From contig DIBR01000066.1 of the NCBI GenBank assembly GCA_002415025.1, positions 72,938 through 100,214 of the forward strand: DNA of 27,277 nt, written 5' to 3'. The DNA is from Spongiibacteraceae bacterium UBA5047 (GTDB lineage: Bacteria; Pseudomonadota; Gammaproteobacteria; Pseudomonadales; Spongiibacteraceae). The number at the start of each line of letters is the position of its first letter. Positions within the stretch are counted from its first letter, which is position 1. This document shows positions 22,440 through 27,277 of this stretch, piece by piece. A program made the translations under genes and the position numbers. The notes below the pieces were generated by a model, which saw only the letters and a list, made by a program, of their open reading frames with translations, had not been told where the DNA came from and ran no database searches.

Positions 22440-23537
22440 CTAGCGCACCAGATGGCCGGCGTGGCGCGGCCAGCAGATCTCGACGCTATCGCCGTTGTCG
22501 AATAAACGCGCTCGCCCCGGAGCGTTATTGGCGAGCAGGGCTTCTATCAGAACGCTGTTGCCCTGCGAGTTCTGGCCTACCTCAATGATATAAACCGTGA
22601 CGTCGCCCAGATACAGAGTGTCGTGAACCTGGCCCTTGAAATGTACTTCGTCGGTGTCAGGGGATACTTCTTTCGCGAGGCGGATTTTTTCGGGGCGCAG
22701 GGTCAGGGCGCATTCGTCGCCATCGGCAAACTCAATTTCCGGGTGGCTGAGCACGCTGAGCTCACCCAGTCCGTCAATGCTGATCCGGGTTTGTTCGCCG
22801 CGCTGCTCAATAATGTGCCCTTCGAGTAAATTGCACTGGCCGATAAAATCGGCAACAAAGCGGTTGTCCGGGCAGCTGTAGAGGGTGGCGGGTTCGTCAA
22901 TCTGGCTGATTTCCCCCTCGTTCATTACGGCAATACGGTGTGACAGGGCAAGCGCTTCGCCCTGGTCGTGAGTAACGTATACAAAGGTGATGCCCACGTC
23001 TTTTTGCAGATTAATGAGTTCGATCTGCATTTGTTCGCGCAGTTTCGCATCCAGCGCTGACAGCGGTTCGTCCAGCAGCAGCAGGCGGGGCCGGTTGACC
23101 AGCGCGCGGGCAATGGCTATGCGCTGGCGCTGACCACCGGAGAGCTCTTCCGGGTAGTGCCCGGCCTTTGCCGGCAGGCGCACATCTTCTAGTATTTTGG
23201 CGACGCGCTGCTCGATTTCCGATTTGCTCAGGCCGGCCATGCGCAGGGGGAACGCGATATTCTCCGCGACGGTAAGGTGCGGAAAAAGTGCGTAGCTTTG
23301 AAAAACCGTATGTACCGGACGCTTTTCCGGGGGCAGCGCCAGCAGGGATTTTCCATCCAGCAGAATATCGCCGCTGTCAGGCGTATCGAAGCCGGCAATA
23401 GCGCGCAGCAAGGTGGTTTTGCCGCAACCGGAAGGACCCAGTAGTGTAAAAAACTCGCCCGCCTGCACCTGCAGGCTGACATTATTGAGGGCCTGATAAT
23501 CGCCAAAGCGGCGTGATACGTCACGAATTTCTAACAC
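22440..23537 (-). CDS. potA: Polyamine ABC transporter ATP-binding protein
   Basis: 365 aa. Walker A GPSGCGKTT (34-42), signature LSGGQRQR (132-139), Walker B LLLLDEPLSALD (152-163) and D-loop are intact. The C-terminal third is a TOBE/OB regulatory domain (CALTLRPEKIRLA, YLGDVTVYIIEVG) as in PotA/PotG. It starts at GTG 23537, with AAGGAGAG about 10-12 bases upstream. First gene of the minus-strand potABCD operon. Confidence 0.95.
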   Translation of the reverse strand: MLEIRDVSRRFGDYQALNNVSLQVQAGEFFTLLGPSGCGKTTLLRAIAGFDTPDSGDILLDGKSLLALPPEKRPVHTVFQSYALFPHLTVAENIAFPLRMAGLSKSEIEQRVAKILEDVRLPAKAGHYPEELSGGQRQRIAIARALVNRPRLLLLDEPLSALDAKLREQMQIELINLQKDVGITFVYVTHDQGEALALSHRIAVMNEGEISQIDEPATLYSCPDNRFVADFIGQCNLLEGHIIEQRGEQTRISIDGLGELSVLSHPEIEFADGDECALTLRPEKIRLAKEVSPDTDEVHFKGQVHDTLYLGDVTVYIIEVGQNSQGNSVLIEALLANNAPGRARLFDNGDSVEICWPRHAGHLVR

Positions 23538-23857
23538 GCCGAGCAGACTCTCCTTTGGGCGCTATACCTCAATGGCAACGCAGTGGTGAAAAAGGCGCTA
23601 ATGTCAGGCCAACCGGGGCTTTCGTCAATCCCCTAGACTAAAAATATTTACGCTTGCCTGGCAAGCGATTCTTGCGCCTAACGCCGCAGATTGTTGAGCC
23701 AGCTTCAGGCCGGTGTTGAGGCGGGTGCCGGAGTACAACCGGAACAGTCGAATTCTCATACCGTCTGCCAGTGATTGCGGGCATAGGGTGCCTGAGGCGG
23801 GATCGCCCGCCGGCTGCCGGTCATAATAGTTTGCAATGGTATCAACCGGAGATTGCT
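23538..23857. other. Divergent intergenic region between potA and the GFA-family gene
   Basis: About 320 bp without a gene. It contains the perfect palindrome at 23651-23667, a GGCGGG-ATCG-CCCGCC hairpin (23796-23811), and on the minus strand a TTGACG hexamer with 17 bases to GACATT, the best but weak candidate promoter for potABCD. Nothing else is recognised. Confidence 0.5.
23651..23667. promoter_or_regulatory. 17-bp palindrome upstream of potABCD
   Basis: CGCTTGCCTGGCAAGCG is a perfect 8+1+8 palindrome about 115 bp before potA, flanked by the AT-rich stretch AAAAATATTTA. Its size and symmetry fit a dimeric repressor or activator site controlling polyamine uptake, but no matching regulator gene is in the window. 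Confidence 0.4.
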
Positions 23858-24268
23858 ATGCCTGAAACCTTTAGCGGACGCTGCCACTGTGGCGCCTTTA
23901 GCTACGAGTCCGACTCGGAACTGATTGCCCCGCATTACTGCCACTGCGGCGATTGCCGACGTCTCTACGGTGCCCTTGGTGCCGGATTTGTAGTGCTGGA
24001 GGCTCAGACCCGTATTCGCGGCGAATACCGCAGCTATACCAGTCAGGCTGATTCCGGTAATCGCAAAACCCATCTGTTTTGTGGTCAGTGCGGCTCGCCG
24101 ATCGGAGAGCGGGTAGATGCCTTTCCCGGTACGCTGGTGTTGGTTCCCGGTACATTGGATGACCCCTCCCTGTTCAAGCCCGAGGCGCACTTCTGGACCA
24201 GCAAAAAGGCGCCCTGGCAGGTGATAGCCGACGGCCTGGAGCAGCTTGAAGGCCAGCCGGTCACGTAG
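23858..24268 (+). CDS. GFA/CENP-V family zinc-binding protein
   Basis: The 136-aa protein carries the glutathione-dependent formaldehyde-activating (GFA)/CENP-V zinc sites: CHC at 9-11 (GRCHCGAF), CHCGDC at 28-33 and CGQC at 75-78 (FCGQCGSPIG). Characterised GFA enzymes were proposed to condense formaldehyde with glutathione, but most family members have no proven reaction, so the function is open. GGAGA lies seven bases before ATG 23858; the upstream in-frame region is not conserved-looking. The HopJ-family gene follows in the same direction after about 70 bp. Confidence 0.88.
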   Translation: MPETFSGRCHCGAFSYESDSELIAPHYCHCGDCRRLYGALGAGFVVLEAQTRIRGEYRSYTSQADSGNRKTHLFCGQCGSPIGERVDAFPGTLVLVPGTLDDPSLFKPEAHFWTSKKAPWQVIADGLEQLEGQPVT

Positions 24269-24283
24269 CGATCTTCGGGGCGC

Positions 24284-24311
24284 TGGACCGGGCCTTGTGA
24301 TGCCTTACAAT
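24284..24311 (+). promoter_or_regulatory. Possible promoter of the HopJ-family gene
   Basis: TGGACC (24284-24289) and TACAAT (24306-24311) are separated by 16 bases, 26 bp ahead of the ATG at 24338. The -10 is good (five of six); the -35 matches in four of six positions. Confidence 0.35.
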
Positions 24312-24337
24312 AGCGGCCCTGTTGATTGGAGTGAGTG

Positions 24338-24676
24338 ATGACCGTAGACGAATTAATTGTGCGATTGGGTGCAGGTGCAGTGGCATTTCCCGAAGTGATG
24401 GCGGTAATTGAAGAGTGCTACACCTTTACGCCCACGGCATTTAACAATGGCAGCCAGTACAACGAGGCCAACACCAACAATGGCTCGTGTAAAATTTTTG
24501 CCTTTGCGCAAATGCATAACCTGGATCAGCAACAGACGCTGAATGCCTTCGGCGACTATTATCGTGTTGATGTTCTGGGGCACCCGGACGCCAGTGATCA
24601 TGCCAATATCCGCAATTTTATGGTCAGCGGCTGGGCGGGTATCCGCTTTGAAGGCGCTGCCCTGCAGCCGGTTTAG
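24338..24676 (+). CDS. HopJ type III effector family protein
   Basis: The 112-aa protein matches the HopJ family closely: VMAVIEECYTFTPTAFNNG, NTNNGSCKIFAFAQMHNL, TLNAFGDYYRVDVLGHPDASDHANIRNFM and GWAGIRFEG. The name comes from Pseudomonas syringae, but homologues are common in free-living marine gammaproteobacteria without a type III system; no secretion genes are seen here, so an intracellular housekeeping role is more likely. Start ATG 24338 has GGAG six bases upstream and is favoured over GTG 24335. Its stop codon overlaps the stop of the convergent OYE gene by 4 bp. Confidence 0.9.
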   Translation: MTVDELIVRLGAGAVAFPEVMAVIEECYTFTPTAFNNGSQYNEANTNNGSCKIFAFAQMHNLDQQQTLNAFGDYYRVDVLGHPDASDHANIRNFMVSGWAGIRFEGAALQPV

Positions 24677-25947
24677 GGCTTTTTCAGAAAATGTCTGTTA
24701 CCGGCGAACTGCCGCTCCCAAAGCGTATGGCGGAGGGTAATGCTTAGCAGGTTGCGGTGATTCACGTCGGGGCGGCGGCCCTCGGACAAGTCGATGATGT
24801 GGCGGTAGTACCACTGGTTGGCCGCGCTGAAGTTGAGGGTGCGCAGGGTGCGGTTGCCGCTGCCCGGTCCTAGCCAGCCGGGGCCAATGCGCAGTTGTTG
24901 CTCCCAGGCTGTGAACCCGTGAGATGTACCGGTTAGCAGGTCGTGCACGTTTGGTTCTATGCAGAGTGGGCGGGCAAGGCCAATCAGATCGGTTGCGCCG
25001 CTATCGAGCGCGCTTTGCATGGCCGCGTGGCTGCGAAACCCGCCCGTGACCGCCAGCGGCACGCTTGTTACCTTGCGAATACCGTCGGCGTATTCCAGAA
25101 AATAGGCTTCGCGGCGGAGGGTAGATTGCGCCTTGCTGTCGTGGTCCGCATCGCCCATCAATGCCAGCTTCTCGTAGGTTCCGCCAGAGATCTCCAGTAA
25201 ATCAATGCCTGCCTCCGACAACCAACGGGCCACTTGCAGGCTCTCGTCGTGACTAAAACCACCGGTGGAGAAATCGGCGGAATTGAGTTTTACCGCCACC
25301 GGAAATTGCGACCCGACGGTCGCGCGCACACGCTGAATGGCCTGCAATAGAAATCGAGCCCGATTTTCCAGCGAACCGCCCCAGGCGTCGGTTCGGCGGT
25401 TGGTTATGGGAGATAAAAATTCACTGATAAGGTAGCCGTGGGCGGCGTGCACTTGTACGCCGGTAAAACCGGTTTCTTTTGCGATACGGGCAACACGCGC
25501 ATAACCGTTAAGCGCCTGCTCAATATCGTCTTCGGTCATGGCTTTGGGTTTGGCAAACATACCGGCAAGTTTTAGCGGCACATCCGAGGGAGCGAAGGGC
25601 TGCGCCGAAACCACTTTCTGGCATTGTCTTCCCGGATGATTGATTTGCATCCACAGTTGGTTGCCTGCTGTGGTGCCGGCCGTGGCCCACCGTCGCAAGG
25701 CCTGTTCGTCGCTGTTCTCGTCGGCTACAACATTGCCCGGCCGCTCAAGAAAGCGGCGGTCTACCATCACGTTGCCGGTAACCAGTGTGCCGGTGCCACC
25801 TTCGCTCCAGCGTCGGTAGAGGGTGTTATGGCGCTCTGTGGCATTGTCATGGAGGTCGGCCAGGCCTTCAGTCATTGCCGATTTGAACAGACGGTTGGGT
25901 AGCACTATGCCGCAGGGCAGGGTGAGTGGGCTGTCGAGTTCGGGCAT
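24673..25947 (-). CDS. NADH:flavin oxidoreductase, Old Yellow Enzyme family
   Basis: The 424-aa protein is a TIM-barrel FMN enzyme: LPNRLFKSAMTEGLAD at the N terminus, WMQINHPGRQ, HAAHGYLISEFLSPITNRRTDAWGGSLENRARFLL with the paired histidines (167 and 170), and AVTGGFRSHAAM followed by DLIGLARPL for phosphate binding. It lacks the C-terminal Fe-S and second flavin domains of 2,4-dienoyl-CoA reductases. The extra C-terminal region of roughly 70 residues, GPGWLGPGSGNRTLRTLNFS onward, is found in a subset of the family. Likely substrates are enones, but this is not readable. ATG 25947 has AGGA five bases upstream. Confidence 0.92.
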   Translation of the reverse strand: MPELDSPLTLPCGIVLPNRLFKSAMTEGLADLHDNATERHNTLYRRWSEGGTGTLVTGNVMVDRRFLERPGNVVADENSDEQALRRWATAGTTAGNQLWMQINHPGRQCQKVVSAQPFAPSDVPLKLAGMFAKPKAMTEDDIEQALNGYARVARIAKETGFTGVQVHAAHGYLISEFLSPITNRRTDAWGGSLENRARFLLQAIQRVRATVGSQFPVAVKLNSADFSTGGFSHDESLQVARWLSEAGIDLLEISGGTYEKLALMGDADHDSKAQSTLRREAYFLEYADGIRKVTSVPLAVTGGFRSHAAMQSALDSGATDLIGLARPLCIEPNVHDLLTGTSHGFTAWEQQLRIGPGWLGPGSGNRTLRTLNFSAANQWYYRHIIDLSEGRRPDVNHRNLLSITLRHTLWERQFAGNRHFLKKP

Positions 25948-25967
25948 GAAGTTCCTTAAAACAGGGT

Positions 25968-25992
25968 GAAAACCTGCGCCAGCGGCGCAGGT
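25968..25992 (-). terminator. Intrinsic terminator after the TonB-dependent receptor gene
   Basis: On the minus strand a perfect 9-bp stem ACCTGCGCC/GGCGCAGGT with a three-base loop is followed by TTTC, 16 bp beyond the receptor stop. It separates the receptor from the OYE gene, which therefore probably has its own promoter or depends on read-through. Confidence 0.65.
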
Positions 25993-26008
25993 AAATGACA
26001 GTGTACGG

Positions 26009-27277
26009 TTAGTAACTGAAAATCAGATCAAGGCCGTAGGTACGTGGTTCGCCCCAGAGCGAGGCGCGGCCGGCCTGCGGCAAATTGTGGATATTGTTGA
26101 TGGTATAGACCGTGTCGGCCAGATTTTTCCCCCAGGCTGCGACGGTCAGCAGGCCGTCAAGGAAGGGAATGTCATAGTAGCCCAGACGGGCATTGAGTAC
26201 GGAGAAATCGTCCTGTCGGTCGGCCTGGAAGGTGGTGAATTCCTTGACTCCGCCGCCGTTGCGTTCGTCGGTGAAACTATAGGTGGCGTTAAGCGCCAGG
26301 CGCCCCCTGTCCGATTCACTCAGGGTCCAGTCGATGGCGGCGGTATAGGCATGGCGCGGCGCCGAGTTGAAGACAAACTGATTGGTGGTCTCGCCGCTGA
26401 GGGGGTTGATGGCTTCGTCGATTTCCGAATCGAGATAGGCGTAGTTCACAATCACCAACAGACTGCGAGATGCGAGCCAGGTCATATCCAGTTCAAAACC
26501 CTGCAGGGTCGAGGTCCCCGCATTAGCCACCGAAGTGTCGGTGAGACTGCCGGGAATACTGAAGTTCAGTTGCTGGTCTTTGAACTTACTGCGGAAAACA
26601 TCGCCGTTCAGGCGCAGGCGGTTGTCCAGTAGCTGGGCTTTAATGCCGATTTCCTGAGCGGTGACTTTTTCTTCATCAAAGCCGTTGCGAAAGCGCCGCT
26701 CCGAGGCATCACCACCAAAGGCGCCGCTCACGGGCTCGCGGATATTAAAACCGCCACTTTTGTAAGCTTCGGTCTGCTTTGCGTAGAGGTTGATGTCCTC
26801 GGTTAAATCAAATTCGGCGATGTAGGCGAAAGAATCGTCTTTGTATTCCTTGTCACCGACCGGGTCTATCGCAGTATCAGCGATTTTGATCCCTATATCG
26901 TTGGGGTTTCTGTCCTGCGCATCGCCGTCGCCCGGCGTCACCAGATACGTGGTCAGGCGCCGGAAAAATGTCGACTGCCGACCGTCTTCAGAATGCCGCG
27001 CACCGAGCGTGAGTGACAGACGGCTGTCCCAAAAATCGGGGTTCCAGGTTACCTGGCTGAAAATGGCCCAGGCATCGTTGTTGATTGTGGCGCGTTGCTG
27101 TGTGAGTACTTCCACGCGCTGGCCGGTATTCCCCAGCGGGCCGGAAAGCTGATGGTGAACTTCGTTGTTATCTTCAATGCCCTCTTCCTCGAAGTAGTAC
27201 ACGCCAGTGATGTAGGAGAGTTGCTCGTTCAGTGCCGATCCGAGAAATTGCAGCTCGTGAGAAAACTGCTCCTGATC
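26009..27277 (-). CDS. TonB-dependent receptor, C-terminal part only
   Basis: The frame stays open to the window edge: before the first possible start (27202) it reads DQEQFSHELQFLG...LSYITG, typical barrel sequence, so the gene begins outside. Visible are receptor segments GVYYFEEEG, LTLGARHSEDGR, FAYIAEFDLTEDINLYAKQTEAYKSGGFNIREP, EIGIKAQLLDNRLRLNGDVFRS, QGFELDMTWLAS and the terminal TYGLDLIFSY ending in an aromatic residue. The style (KSGGFN, LYAKQTEAYKSGGF) is that of the large FecA/CirA-like outer-membrane receptor family abundant in Sphingomonads and Halieaceae, with unknown ligands. The plug and TonB box are not in view, so nothing can be said on substrate. Confidence 0.92.
   Translation of the reverse strand, partial: DQEQFSHELQFLGSALNEQLSYITGVYYFEEEGIEDNNEVHHQLSGPLGNTGQRVEVLTQQRATINNDAWAIFSQVTWNPDFWDSRLSLTLGARHSEDGRQSTFFRRLTTYLVTPGDGDAQDRNPNDIGIKIADTAIDPVGDKEYKDDSFAYIAEFDLTEDINLYAKQTEAYKSGGFNIREPVSGAFGGDASERRFRNGFDEEKVTAQEIGIKAQLLDNRLRLNGDVFRSKFKDQQLNFSIPGSLTDTSVANAGTSTLQGFELDMTWLASRSLLVIVNYAYLDSEIDEAINPLSGETTNQFVFNSAPRHAYTAAIDWTLSESDRGRLALNATYSFTDERNGGGVKEFTTFQADRQDDFSVLNARLGYYDIPFLDGLLTVAAWGKNLADTVYTINNIHNLPQAGRASLWGEPRTYGLDLIFSY

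Noticed and set aside
1..27277. CRISPR array, IS element, prophage, toxin-antitoxin or defence system
   Set aside because: No regular repeat-spacer pattern, transposase, integrase or defence-type protein was seen in any frame; apart from the REP-like element the window looks like ordinary chromosome.

Overview
The window reads as chromosomal DNA from a marine-type gammaproteobacterium. Gene content (BluB/CobT/CobU with BtuBCDF, YajQ, HrpB, PotABCD, a Sphingomonas/Halieaceae-like TonB-dependent receptor, a HopJ-family protein and an OYE-family flavoprotein), moderately high GC and Pseudomonas-like REP repeats suggest Cellvibrionales (Halieaceae/Spongiibacteraceae) or a relative. This placement is an inference, not a marker-gene assignment. 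No rRNA, tRNA, IS element, CRISPR array or phage module was seen.

Region 1 (1-11218) is mainly cobalamin. After the 3' part of a ROK sugar kinase come a PduO-type cob(I)alamin adenosyltransferase (minus) and a divergent plus-strand operon cobU-cobT-cobC. Facing it is a long minus-strand operon, btuB-cobO-btuF-btuC-btuD-bluB-cobQ, whose genes after cobO all overlap. That operon begins with a recognisable sigma70-like promoter and a cobalamin riboswitch (about 11028-11175), with an anti-SD segment that could hide the btuB ribosome binding site. Together the genes cover outer-membrane capture (BtuB), periplasmic binding (BtuF), inner-membrane import (BtuCD), adenosylation (CobO, PduO), cobyric acid formation (CobQ), lower-ligand synthesis and activation (BluB, CobT), GDP-cobinamide formation (CobU) and alpha-ribazole dephosphorylation (CobC). 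CobS and CbiB/CobD, needed to finish the pathway, are not in the window. A REPIN-like pair of inverted 24-bp repeats lies exactly between the convergent cobC and cobQ ends.

Region 2 (11219-17167) is housekeeping and hypothetical genes: panE-like ketopantoate reductase, yajQ, a YbaK-type tRNA-editing protein, a small secreted two-cysteine protein, a DUF3820 protein, a glycine-rich lipoprotein with recurring GTPL motifs and a long AT-rich upstream region, and an extended SDR that starts at TTG.

Region 3 (17168-27277) holds the hrpB helicase, a potABCD-type polyamine ABC transporter on the minus strand, a GFA/CENP-V zinc protein, a HopJ-family protein whose stop overlaps that of a convergent OYE-family oxidoreductase, a good intrinsic terminator, and the C-terminal part of a TonB-dependent receptor that runs off the window.
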